Source of the DNA: Bondarzewia mesenterica
Lineage: Eukaryota > Basidiomycota > Agaricomycetes > Russulales > Bondarzewiaceae
Reading direction: 5' to 3'
Assembly: GCA_004802705.1 (NCBI GenBank)
Contig: SGPL01000205.1
Span: 1 to 18,252, forward strand
DNA length: 18,252 nt
Of this stretch, positions 1 to 11,047 are shown piece by piece. The first letter of the stretch is position 1. Each line of letters opens with the position of its first letter. Under the pieces are notes generated by a model. The model was not told the DNA's origin. It saw only the letters and a program-made list of their open reading frames with translations, and ran no database searches. The position numbers and the translations under genes are program-made.

Positions 1-1046
1 TCATCTTCGAGATCTCAGCCAAAATCGATGGAAAGTGCGAAACGTCGTCCTAACACCGCCATTTCCCATTTTTCACTTCGTCACTTGGCAGGATCGAGTC
101 GACGGCCCAGGGCAAGTCAGCGGGTCGCCAACCGACAGTCTGGCCGCCAGCGTTGCGGCCGCGGTGTCCGCAGTCCCTCCCAAAACTGGCCTCACTGACC
201 TGATGGAAGGTCGGCGCTCCGTGAGACTTCAGTGATGTCGCTGGCGTCAAACCTCAATTGATTGGCCCCGGTCAATTGGTCAGCATAGTCAGTCAATTCA
301 ATCTTCGGGGCGTCCATTCAATAGTCCGCTGTCCATCCGTCCGGATTCTCTGGCCGCGTACGGCGCCGAAAGGCCGTCCCATCCGGATTCAATTTCAATT
401 GACCCTGAAATGACCCAAAAGGGTTAAACCAGGTTAAACCCCGGTCATTAACATCACTGCTGGCGGCGTGAGTCCCTGGCACCAACTTGAATACTCCCGC
501 GTCAGTTAAGAGACACAGAGTTTGAGCGTCGTGGCGTGGAGCAAGATGAGGTACCGATGAGTGGCAGAACAGAATTCAGTTGTCTTGTCGAAAGTACCCT
601 GGAGGTCCGCATTGTTGGCTCCATTTGTCATTCCTAGGAACTCCTCGCTCCCCATCATGCACTCTGCGGGATTCTGATCAATGCTTCATCATACGGTGCA
701 GGGTCCTCTATCACGCCATTGCACGGTATTGTATGGTGGCTGGATGCGGCACGTTCGCGTTAACGACTCCTGTCTGTCAGACGAGACCACCTGGCGCTCC
801 AGGTGCTTCGAAGTTGCGAGATGTGCTGGAAGCGAGGTTGCATGAGGTTCGCTCACTCTTCAAGCTGCACGCTTACTAAGTGCTTGGGGTCTCCCAGTCC
901 AGCGTATGCCAAGCAGCGAATCCCCCACTGACGTTCCCCCTTCAACTGCCGCCTCGCGGTATCTCGCATACAATCTATTTACCCGACGATGTCCACAGGC
1001 CCGCCGACCGTGAACCTTCCTGTCACTTCACAGCAAACTTCGTCTA
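1..1046. other. Intergenic / 5' flank of the MFS gene, no gene recognised
   Basis: Balanced-composition DNA with no open frame that resembles a known protein. The longest frame, at 580-879 on the + strand, has no recognisable motif and looks fortuitous. A perfect 9-bp direct repeat, GGTTAAACC, sits at 422-430 and 432-440. The stretch 255-410 holds several CAATTG/TCAATT-type words (for example GGTCAATTGGTCAG near 270), which hints at a worn dispersed repeat but is not proof. The transporter promoter should lie just upstream of 1047. I see no convincing TATA box there. Confidence 0.4.
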
Positions 1047-3142
1047 ATGGTTTCGCCACAGGCCACGGAAACAATGCGATATCCTCCTGACGAAAATCCA
1101 GTCGAGCGCGCCCTTGATTCACATGCGCCTTTGGTTCACGAACTGCCCCCCGGTTCAGTCTTTCTGGAGGGGGGGTACTAGGGCATGGTTGACAGTGACT
1201 GGAGCGTACATCTCACCGTTCTTATGTCCGTAGCAGCATCAGAACAGAGGCTGCAGGTGGATAGTGCAGTTCTGCACGTTCGGGTGAGTCCCCCTCCACC
1301 CACAGGATGACCGGCTTCGATGACCGTATGCCCTATCATTTTCTTGAACCCAGTTACTCGAATGCCTATGGGGTATTCCAAGGTGCGTCAAGGCTTGCTT
1401 TGAGAATGTGGCTCATGGCTCGTGGACTTGGAATCACAGGTTTCTACATCCGCGAGTACTTGAGCGACCGCTCCTCGTCCGATATAAGGTTGGCAGTACA
1501 AAAGCTCCTGCGAATCATTGCCGTCTTTTAATGCATGCTTTTAGCTGGATCGGAAGCCTTCAAGTCATGCTCATGCTCTCTCTCGGGCTGGTGACTGGTC
1601 ATGCGTACGACACAGGCTATTTGTGCGGCTCTCGTTGTCTCGACCTCTACACTATGCTGATGCCTCGACCGTCACCACAGTCGCCATCTCATGATCGGCG
1701 GTACAGTCCTGTATGCGGTGTGCCTTTTCATGCTATCTTTATCACAGCCACACCAGTATTATCAAGTAGTCTTTGCGCGTCCATCCTCTTCGTAAATGGT
1801 CCCTAAACGTTTCTTCCGGTCTTACAGGTCTTCTTGAGTCAAGGTCTTGGCCTCGGACTCGCTTTTGGCATGACATACATACCCAGTGTCGGGATTATCT
1901 CTCACTATTTTCAACGCCGTCGTGCACTAGCGATGGGAATCGTCGCTTCAGGATCGTCTCTCGGCAGCATTGTTCATCCCATCATGCTGAATCAACTCTT
2001 CCATGGCTCCGCTAGATTCAGCAAAGGTGTCCGTTACAGTGCAATATTCAACCTCGGACTTATGATCCTTGCAAACGTCTTCATGCGACCCAGGCTCCCT
2101 CCGAAAAAGGCGGGAAACGTGTTTGCTGGGGCCACCGCGTTCGCTCACGATGCTGCCTATGTGCTGATTGTCATTGGGTACAGTCATTTGTCCGGGAATG
2201 CATCTTAATATCATCAATGCACTCAATCACTCTCTATGCAGGACGGTTCTAGTTATCATGGGCCTTTTTTTCCCTATTTTTTACCTTCAACTCGATGCAA
2301 TCTCACAAGGTCTCGATGCCACATTCTCCTTCTATTCGGTACGCTATCCAATGCCCTGTTACATGTCTTGACTAATCGTGACTGATCGCGCGCAGCTCAC
2401 CATTTTGAACACAGCCAGTTTTGTGGGGCGCTTGTTTTCCAGCGTGCTGGCTCAATACTTTGGGGTCTTTAACACAATTCTTCCCTTCACTGCAGCTTGT
2501 GGTGTCCTTGCATTCACCATGTTCAGTGTCAAAACAGTCGCCTCTATCGTCGTCTTCGCTATCCTATACGGGCTGTCCTCCAGCGCATGTCTGTCATTAT
2601 ATTAGTATCATCTTCTCTCCGATAGTTCTGACCTGCCTGCCAGATGTTGGTTTGCTTGCCCCCATGATCGCTTCGCTGTCGAGCGACTTCTCGGAAATTG
2701 GGTGTGTGTTCTCTGCGCGCTCCACATTTATCTCTGTTGCTCATAATGTCGGTGAACTAAGCGCGCGAATGGGAATATGTTTTACTTTCACCGGTACGGT
2801 GCCCGTCATGTTTATTTTGACCATGTAGCTTTTTTTTTCACTTACTTATGATACAGGGTTTGGAAGTCTCATCGGTCAGTCCCGTCTTCGTAACACTTGT
2901 TAAGCACTCACCTTGCCTCCATGTCTCTACCAGGCACTCCGATCGCAGGGGCGCTGTTAGCATCTTCATACAAGTAGTGGCGACTAATTATTTTCACTGG
3001 CGTGAGGCGCAGCATCTCACGGCCATCATCGAAGTCGATGGGCTGACAAATTAATTCGCAGGTCTCTCTTACATTGGGGGCGTTGTGCTTACTAGCGGCA
3101 CGAACACTCGTGGCACATAGAAAGGGAACATGAATGGTGTAA
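1047..3142 (+). pseudogene. MFS monocarboxylate-transporter-like gene, 14 exons, inactivated
   Basis: This would be a 12-TM plasma-membrane transporter of the fungal monocarboxylate (MCT) branch of the MFS; the substrate cannot be told. Exons inferred from frame continuity and GT...AG borders: 1047-1205, 1257-1283, 1354-1382, 1440-1488, 1545-1622, 1681-1765, 1828-2177, 2242-2338, 2396-2588, 2644-2701, 2762-2793, 2857-2874, 2934-3001, 3062-3142. After removing one base they sum to 1323 nt, 440 residues plus stop, normal for the family. Family landmarks are EGGTRAWLTVTGA at the start of TM1, FGYSNAYGVFQ, SHYFQRRRALAMGIVASG in the TM4-5 region, LLAPMIASLSSDFSEIG, and FGSLIGTPIAGALL. Start ATG 1047 opens directly into the hydrophilic N-terminus. 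Breaks: a run of seven G at 1169-1175 shifts the frame where six would keep it; TAG at 2975-2977 falls where YKWWRP is expected; TGA at 3131-3133 falls where a terminal KGTW is expected. Family call is firm; pseudogene status is likely, though the G run could be a base-call error. Confidence 0.85.
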
Positions 3143-3383
3143 GCGATAGCAATGACCCCATCTGCCGAAATGCATTGCTAGCGGCAGAATGATGCCAGCG
3201 CAAAGAAAGCACATTGCCTGGGCATTTTAAGCATTTGTGCGACTATGTGCCGAAATAAGGGTACATGAACGTCGAAGAAAGCGATCCTCAATACAAGTCG
3301 ACAGACGGTTTGATTCGCCGTCTGATCAATTGTCCGTGACTGCCTGCGTACTTCAATCCTGGTATATGTACAAGGTCTTCCAC

Positions 3384-5410
3384 TCATACCAAACCCACAG
3401 ACCGCCAATAATGCACCCCACGCTCCACATCCACTTTCCCAAGGACGCTCTCCTTCCGAGACAATAAGGACGACGAGCATGCCAATATCTGATCCATACC
3501 AACTTTGTTGCCCTTCAATCTCACATATCTGTTCATCGCGTCCGTTTCACCGAAAAAGTCCACGAGGGAGAGGATGCGCAGATCACGTGCGGAATACGAT
3601 GACTTCATCGCCGACTCTGGGTTCATGTTCTTGTCTGCCTCATCTCGTAACTTGCGCAGCCACGCTAGCCATTCGTCGTACGGCACAAGCAGCACGGCCA
3701 ACGCGGATGCGAGTGGTTCGGCGATGGTAACGAAAGTGGTAGGATTGGGATGAGACAGGTTAAGATAACGGGCTTGACAGTCGCAGCGCAAGACGTCGGC
3801 TATGGCTTTCGCAGCGGTGCTTACGGGAAGCCATGAAACTAACTGCAACGTACAGGATTAGCTGCGGCGTAGCCGAGGCGGGGAGACAGAAGGGCATAAA
3901 ATGGACTGGACGCACGCCAGGCATGGACGGCAAACATTCTACCAAACGTGCAGAGCTGACCATAGTGGGGAACCATTCCGACTCCTTCCAACGACCGTTC
4001 TCTGCCCCAGAAAGCTGGCCTACTCGGATGATGGACATTTTTAGACCTCGCTCTTGCGCTATGGCGTCCAAGACGCGCTCGCCAACCCATTTTGATTCTG
4101 TGTATCCCAAGCCTGCAGCCATGGAAGGGTCGGTGATGGCAATTTCCTGTAACTTCTCGCCTTGTGGCAAGTCTGAATAATCGGGTACGTCAGATGGAAG
4201 AGGAAGCCCAGTGTCTGAATGGACTGACTTCACGATATAGCTAGAGTGCTGATGAATATTAATCTACAAGGACCCGTCGCAGACCCGTGGAGTGCGAAAT
4301 CGACCAGGGCACGCAAGCCAGCGAGGCAGTCTGCAAATGACGGCAGTTTGCACTTGAAATCTACCTTCCACGCTTGAAACGAGGTGGCCATTAACAACCT
4401 GAAGGCTCGGTGCTACCATTGGCGTTGATGGACTCACCCGTGTGAATGATTACAGACACTCTCTGGCGGATCTGAATGCGAAGAAGTGAGAAAGAACCCA
4501 CGTCGTTTGCCGGTGAATGAGACCTCACCTCGTTCATGAGATCTCTGTCTATGGCCCACCCATTGATGGTAAGATCGGCTTCTAAAAGAACTACTTTTTC
4601 TGTTGAAAGAAGGGATGGATCCAAACCATGGGACTCCATTGCGGCCCATTGGCGATCAAATAAGACTTCGGCGGAGATATCGCGTGGCGCGCGATTGAAA
4701 GCATATATGCGGGAGATGTATGGAAGGCCAGCGAGAACATGCAACAGGTGGCAGCCCAGTGCGCCTGTCGTCCCAGTGATGAGTACAGCGTCTTCCAAAC
4801 GGTGGCTCTCTGCACCGTTTGCGGAACCAAAGTTGAACGGCGGGAGCGCTGCGGTGAAGTTCAACACCATGTTCTTCATCTCGCCATTATAAATATCGCC
4901 GCCGACAGGAGGATCAGCTTTTGGATGGAACCATGTGGCGATGGCCTCCGACAGTGCCGACATGGTCGGGTACTGGTATACGACATCCTGAGGAAGTCCC
5001 AGGCCATCTGATGATGCAGCACGAGTGCGAATGGATGACTCTAGTATATTTCTTATTCTGGTTGCTTGAAGGCTAAACATAACCTAGTATTAGTCGGAGA
5101 AGCTCGAAAGTTGGCCGCCGAATGGCTAACCTGTCACAACCCTGCTGGAAAAGGTCCTTGTCCGCGATTACATCTCGACCCATCACCTCGCGCACGACTT
5201 CCCCTACAAATGCCTGCTCAGCCTGTGGTCCACATCCCGGCTCCATATGCAACCTCAGATTTGGCGCATTGGAAAATGACCAATATGCCGCTTCAATTTC
5301 GGAAGCGTAGGCGAGAAGGACCTCTCCACGGCGGATGTTCCCCTTCGCAGTAAGCGCAAATGGCTTGTCGGGGTGAGCAATTAGAATCATCTGCAGCAAT
5401 TTTGTACCCA
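3384..5410 (-). pseudogene. NRPS-like reductase gene, C-terminal part (carrier protein + thioester reductase), truncated
   Basis: Fungal NRPS-like enzymes activate a carboxylic acid with an adenylation (A) domain, load it on a phosphopantetheine carrier and release it reductively. Only the last A-domain piece remains (MILIAHPDKPFALTAKG, from 5390). It is followed by the carrier site DLFQQGCDSL, whose Ser codon is split by an intron. The NAD(P)-binding Rossmann reductase shows VLITGTTGALG, the YTESK catalytic pair and RVGQLSG. Exons read: 5390 (or slightly upstream)-5131, 5072-4529, 4471-4438, 4372-3916, 3842-3384; introns are 58, 57, 65 and 73 bp. The exons from ATG 5390 total 1754 nt, two more than a whole number of codons. 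The frame switches near 4236 between STLAI and VKSVHSDTGL, which fits a 2-bp AT/TA duplication. About 500 N-terminal residues are absent: homology stops near 5410, where AT-rich sequence begins. The 3' end, YWRSVGLV-stop, looks natural. It converges on the transporter gene with 241 bp between them. Confidence 0.85.
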
Positions 5411-6239
5411 TCACCGGCCCGCAAGTAACTAGTGTACAAGTAAAGCTATAAAAACTCGACTGTCTTGACACATTAGTTTTATTATAATTAGTGATAACTT
5501 TAGCTGAAATAAATTTAAACAAATAAGTTATATATTAAAAAGAATATAAGCACACAATGCCCATTCCTATCATCCACTAATGTGACTTGATCATTTGTGC
5601 TTTTATATATATTTGTTTTATGTATACCCTTCTATTAAAAATATACATCTCTATTTTTTATACTATTTTATATATTTGCCTTATATGTAATCTTATATCT
5701 AACACATGCAAATGTGCATTATGTCTTATTCTCATTTATTGTACTGCTAGCTTTTTACATTTTTGTATCTATGTAAGTCCTCTCTCTTTCATTTAATATG
5801 ATGGTCGTGATGTCTTCATAGTTTCTCTTTTTTATTTATCAGTGTTTTTTTATATCAGTGTTATTTGTTGCAAGTTCTTTCATCACTTTAAATATTACAG
5901 CCATCCTATTTTTATCATTTATTAATGTTATAATTACTTTTATTGTTTTATAAAATTATAAACTAATCATGCATCTAAACTTAATTTAAAAATTAGTTTA
6001 AACTCAATAATAATACAGTAAAAGTAAAAAGAAATAGTTAAAGATTTATATATAAATAAGATATAATAAGCAATAATAGCAGATGAGGAGGATAAAAATA
6101 GTTATAAGTAAAAAAAGGGTTTTTATAGAAGTAGTATATTTTACCATAATTAATATATTATAAATTATCAGTACATTATATCTTATTCATTTCAGTAATT
6201 AGACATTCAAAATAAGATGCAATTAAATCAACAAGAACT
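5411..6239. other. AT-rich junction and spacer, no gene recognised
   Basis: Composition changes abruptly within about 20-40 bases (roughly 5425-5460) from balanced to very AT-rich. From there to 6240 I find only T- and A-rich low-complexity sequence. The 69-codon frame at 5587-5796 encodes a Tyr/Ile/Cys/Leu-rich string expected from AT-rich DNA and is not supported as a gene. The missing 5' part of the reductase gene and the missing N-terminus of the Helitron protein are both not visible here. Confidence 0.55.
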
Positions 6240-6246
6240 TTTTTTT

Positions 6247-8489
6247 ACTTATTTATATAGAGGTCTTAGACATAGGTCATGTTGAAATACTTGAATTAAT
6301 TTATCACAATCTACAATTATATCCACAAATTTTTCCTTAGCTTTTCCTTATAGTTTAGATAGTTTAGACAATTCTAAGATAGCATGGAGTATTTCAAAAA
6401 GTACTTAAAAGAAACAACTGCTCATGTATCATAATAAATGATTTCAACTTAAGCTTTTATTTCCTTTGACAGCATTCAATCATGAATAGGTTAAAGATTC
6501 TACAACTGGTGGGTATCTTTTTGTAAATAAAAAAATATTCCTTAATACTATAAATAAGCTGATGAATATCAATCAAGAAATACTATCAGACCTTATAGAT
6601 AGATTGAAAGCAGGTGAAAATGTGAAGCCTTTAACTTAAGAGGAAAAAGATTGTTTACAAATTCTTAATGATATTGATCATATAGCTAGGCATGTTGATG
6701 GGTCACAAACACAAAGAAAATATATGTGCAATGAAATATGGGCTTTAACAACTTATCTTGGTCATTCATAGTTTATTATATTTGTACCAACTGATAATAA
6801 GCATCTATAATTATTATATTATGCAGATACTGAAGAAATCTTTAAACTAAATTTAAAAAAAATTAGATAATAATTACTACAAGTTGATTGCAAATAATCC
6901 AGTTGCTAGAGCACGGTACTTTAAACTAATTATTGATGTATTTATAACACATATCTTAGGAGTGAATACAAAACATTTAGGCATGTATGGTGATACATCG
7001 GGCTATTATAATACTGTTGAGCAACAAAAAAGATTAACTTTACATTTGCATATACTTTTATAGATAAAAATTTCACTTACTCTACAAGAAATTAGAGATT
7101 GCTTATTGCAATTAGACTCAGTTTCAAAAGTGAATAATTGAATATTTAAAAGGTGTATATTAAGGTGAGTTTTTAACAAAAATAATAGAGAATGTAAAAG
7201 AAAAATTTACTACAAAACAAAATAAAAATTCAGATCAATTAAAAACAATAGAATGTCTTCCACAAGCTGTACCATTAAAATGCAATGATTTTACTTGTGA
7301 TGATTATAAATCTTATAAAAAAAAAATGATATGTAGTGGTCTAAATATCAAAAAAAATAGATGAACTTTTATTTTAATCAAATGTTTATGATTGTAATAA
7401 AAGTCTTAGTTGCATTAGAGGAGTTTGCAAAGTAAAATTTCCTCATGAGATTTATCCATATTTAACTATTGATATAGACACTAAATATATTTAAATGAAG
7501 AAAGATGAAGCTTGATTAAATACTTTTACTCTTTAGTTGACTTATTTATTGTGATGCAACACTGATGTTATAAGTTTGTTATTTGGTATAGCAATTAAGG
7601 CTGTAATTGTATATATAGCTNATTANATAGTNAAAACACCTTTGAAAACACNTGTTATCTTTNAAATAATTAAGGCAATTTTTGAANGAAATACANAANT
7701 NATCAATAGAACTTTAGAGNAAAAAGAAAAAGTGCAAAAATTATTAATTCAATTAGTAAATGCATTGTTTATAAAAGCAGAAACTGGAGGACCAATGGCA
7801 TCATTGTATCTATTAGTACATCCTGATCATTACACAAACTTTGAATTTTAACCATTTTATTAGACAAATTTTGTGAGAAAAGTAGCGCAAGATTGTAAAG
7901 ACCTTGATGATGAAAAGTATGAAGAAAAGGTTGTAATAGGTTGTAATAATGATACTTACATTGATATTTCAATGGTATCTGATTATATATATCATCTTGA
8001 AATATACAATCATATAAACTTGTATGATTAGATGCGATTAACAAATAAAGTTAAAATAAAACACAAAAAAGCAAAAATCAGTCAAAAAAAAAAGATGATT
8101 CACAATTAAAAAATAAAACCTTGCATCAGCATGATACAAAAGATAAAAGTGGCAATAAATACAAATTTATTAAACCACATCCATAAAGAGAAACTCATAA
8201 ATCAGTCCTTCACTCTAAAAGTCAAAGCAAAGTGCTAAATTTTGTAGGTGGCACATTGCCTAGACGTGATCAAGGCAGCAGAGAAGACTATTGCAAAACA
8301 ATGTTAACATTGTTCAAGCCATGGCGATCAGGTACTGATTTGAAAATAGCAAAGGACATATAGAACAAAGGGTTTGAATCTCAGGCATTTACAGATAGAC
8401 AAGAAGAAATCATGAAATTCATGCATCTGAAATATGAATATAATGATGCATGTGATAATTTTTCTTCACAAAGAAAAAAAGAAATCTAA
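6247..8489 (+). pseudogene. Helitron Rep region (Helitron_like_N), broken
   Basis: Reading across frames, the conserved order is LYPQIFP, FPLTAFNHE, TTGGYLF, EIWALTTY, NNPVARARYF, LGMYGDTSGYYNTVEQQ, the HUH motif LHLHILL (His codons 7043-7045 and 7049-7051), CNTDVISLLFG, the Y2 region and GGPMASLYLLVHPDHYTNF. It ends with GGTLPRRD, TMLTLFKPWRSGTDLK and YEYNDACDNF. The first catalytic Tyr codon is 7612-7614; the second, 7624-7626, reads TAN, so Tyr or stop. Stops at conserved Trp positions: 6338 (FPWLFP), 6769, 7061 (LLW), 7513 (TGA), 7861 (FYW), 8029 and 8361. Stops at Gln or Arg positions: 6439 (TGA, HDKRF), 6487 (NHEQ), 7161 and 8184. At least five frameshifts occur, one in the A run near 8083-8092. 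Confidence 0.85.
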
Positions 8490-8523
8490 AAATGCATTTC
8501 TTTTTAGTTTTACTGCAGAGTAA

Positions 8524-10620
8524 ATGAATGATTTGGATCAAGAAAATGATATTCATGAAACTTTGGATGAAAATAATATGAACTTTGCACAAAAACAATT
8601 AAACAATGAATGGGATAATTTAAGCAAGCGAGCTATAAATTGTTTACATCAAATGAATGTCATAGGTTCTGTATTGAGATTTTGTGGATGGCTTGATAAA
8701 ATACCTGACTTGAATACTACAAATATATCAAAGAATGATTTATTGTATACTGGAAATAAACATACAGCAAGTGAATGGAAACAGGTATTAAGTAGCAAGC
8801 AAGATCAAGTGATTGCAAATCATAAAGAATAAGCTGCCAAGGTATCTTTAAGGTTTAAGTGTAAGGCTTTGTTATTGAATTTGAATTTAAATGAGGTAAA
8901 AATCATAGATAAAGTATATTTGACTCATTCTTTCAAGGCACAATCTAATGATAAATAAAAAACTATAGATAATACAGTCATGCAGTTCAAGTTGAATAAT
9001 GAGCAAGAGCGAGCATTTTATATTGTTGCAAATCATGCAGTAGAACAAAATGGTGATCAACTCAAAATGTATTTAAAAGGTATGACAGGAACAGGAAAAT
9101 CACAAGTCATAAAAGTGTTAATTCATTTTTTTCAATATGAACAATGAATCATATCACTTTTTTAGTTTTAGTGCCAACTAGTTCTACTGCTGCTCAAGTT
9201 TTAGGATCAACATATCATTCAATCCTTGGTATTACAGAATGGGGTGTTAGTAACAACATGCAAACAATTGCAAAATTGAAAGCAAGACTTAAACATGTTG
9301 ATTATATATTTTTAGATAAAAAATCTATGATTGATTGTAAAAGTTTATACAATATATCAGCACAAATGTGTAAGGCTTTAGAAGAACCCAATTATGCTTT
9401 TGGTAGAATCAACATGATTTATGCAGGTGAGTTTGCACAACTTTCACCTCCTGGTGCAGTGCCATCTTTATATAGTTACAATGTTACTTTTTCACAAATG
9501 CATCATACAAATAGTTATTTGAATCAACAACAAGCTATGAGAAAATTTGCTTGGCATAAATTCACAACAGTTGTCATTTTGAGACAAAATATGAGGCAGA
9601 TAAATCAATCAAAAGAAGATAAGATTTTAGAAAAGCTTTAGAAAATATGCGATATCGTGATTGTACAAAAGCTGATGTTGCTTTATTGAATTCAAAAATT
9701 ACAAGAAGAGGGGTTAATAATCTAAAGCTGGTTAACTCTGACTTCACGATGTTTTAATTATTACATCATATAATGCACATAGAGATAAAATCAATGAACT
9801 GGGCACTGAGTGATTTGCAAGAGAGTCAAATCAATAAATCTCAATATTTTATTCAATTGATAAATGAGCATCTCTGAATAATGATGATAAGAAAGTACAA
9901 CACAGAAAGAAGATTTCTGATCCACTTTATAGTAAGAATGAAATTTTTAAAGATTTGCAAGAAAGAATCTGGAATTTGCAACATGCTTGTAGTGAAAATC
10001 ATCCTGGAATATTGAAGTTGTGTATGAGATTACCAATGATGATTAAATGCAATGAAGCAACTGAATGTTGTGTAGAGCTGAAGGAATAGTAGTTGGTTGG
10101 AAAGAAGACAAAATAGATGATAAACAACCATGCTTGAATACAGTATTTATAAAGTTAGTAAATCCTCCATCTGCAATACAACTTGAGGGCTTATCATTGA
10201 ATATGATTCCTCCTTCAAGCCAAACCCTTGATATTAAATGTGAATTACCCAATGGTAAAATAGTCAATATCAAATGAACTCAAGTTCCTTTAGTATCAAA
10301 CTTTGCAATGACAGACTTTGCATCACAAGGAAGAACAAGAGCATATAATATTGTTGATCTACAAAATTGTTTCTCACATCAATCATTTTATACATATCTA
10401 TCTCATGGATCAACTTTGCAAGGAGCAATACTCATACAAGGATTTGATGCTAAAAAAAATCACAAGAGGTTTAAAAGCTGGTGACTTGCATCAAGAACTT
10501 AGAGAGCTAGAGATACTAGATGAGATTACAACTCTACGATATGAAGAAAAGCTACCATATGATGTTCAAGGTCAAATAAAACTTCAGCTTATTACTGCAT
10601 ATCGTCAATGAAAAGGAAAT
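8524..10620 (+). pseudogene. Helitron Pif1-type helicase region, broken
   Basis: This is the superfamily 1B helicase half of the Helitron protein. The stretch 8524-8980 is the family linker, in one frame with two TAA stops (8830, 8956). The helicase starts at FKLNNEQERAF. Walker A, GMTGTGKS, is at 9079-9102. A one-base frameshift at about 9140 separates it from FLVLVPTSSTAAQVL. Walker B reads FLDKKSM (9309-9329), so the Asp is kept but the Glu expected next is Lys (9318-9320). Later motifs are AGEFAQLSPP, RQNMRQ, ALENMRYRDC, RLPMMIKCNEAT, GIVVGWKED, QVPLVSNFAMTDFASQGRTR and YLSHGST, where the family has LSRG. The end is LHQELRELEILDEITTLRYE and AYRQ-stop-KG, a Trp-to-TGA change. Stops at 9811, 9835 and 10275 sit at Arg, Gln and Arg positions. 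Confidence 0.85.
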
Positions 10621-11047
10621 GATTATGTGCCACAACATCTTCATCATTCATGGAAATGGACCAAGTCAAGCTTATTTATTTCAAATGTTGAAGAGTCTAG
10701 AAATTTGGACTTGCAATGGAAGGTGATATTCAAGTCAAAGGAAACTTTACCAATAGCATCTACATTATCTATTGATAATGATTAAAATGAGTCAAACAAT
10801 GTGAGTAAGAGCTTGATACATACATATGTACCTGCACAAGGTTCCACACATCTTAAACAGTTAAGTGTTGATAAAGGAAAAATATCAAAGAAAAGACAGA
10901 TGACTGATATCATAATACAATCTAAAAAAATCAAATTAGATGATGAGGTTTTAGACAAGCATGCATTAGACAATGAGATTTTAGGAAAGCACAAATTTGA
11001 AGAAGAAGAAACTGATAGTTTAAATAAGAAAAAAAAGTAAAATTCAA
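10621..11047 (+). pseudogene. Helitron protein linker: charged, Lys/Glu/Asp-rich
   Basis: This connects the helicase to the C-terminal domain. The frame 10801-11040 encodes about 79 residues rich in Lys, Asp and Glu, with basic clusters (KKRQ, QSKKIK, LNKKKK) that could act as nuclear localisation signals. It contains a tandem duplication. The frame shifts within the A-rich sequence at about 11031-11047 before the next domain. No enzyme motif is visible, as expected for a flexible linker. Confidence 0.6.
10936..10995 (+). repeat. 30-bp tandem repeat, two diverged copies, in frame
   Basis: Copies at 10936-10965 and 10966-10995 encode LDDEVLDKHA and LDNEILGKHK. They keep the frame and the charge pattern, so the duplication arose while the linker was still coding or is neutral in a flexible region. 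Confidence 0.75.

Noticed and set aside
580..879. 99-codon + strand frame as a gene
   Set aside because: No family resemblance, no intron or start context, and Cys/Arg-rich random-looking composition.
3833..4180. + strand frame of 115 codons
   Set aside because: Antisense to the reductase domain with the YTESK motif.
7769..8044. 91-codon - strand frame
   Set aside because: Antisense to the conserved Helitron Rep segment GGPMASLYLL...HPDHY.
6562..8840. Alternative genetic code (TAA/TAG read as Gln)
   Set aside because: TAG sits at conserved Trp as well as Gln positions, TGA at Arg and Trp, and several frameshifts exist. Mutation explains all of it more simply.
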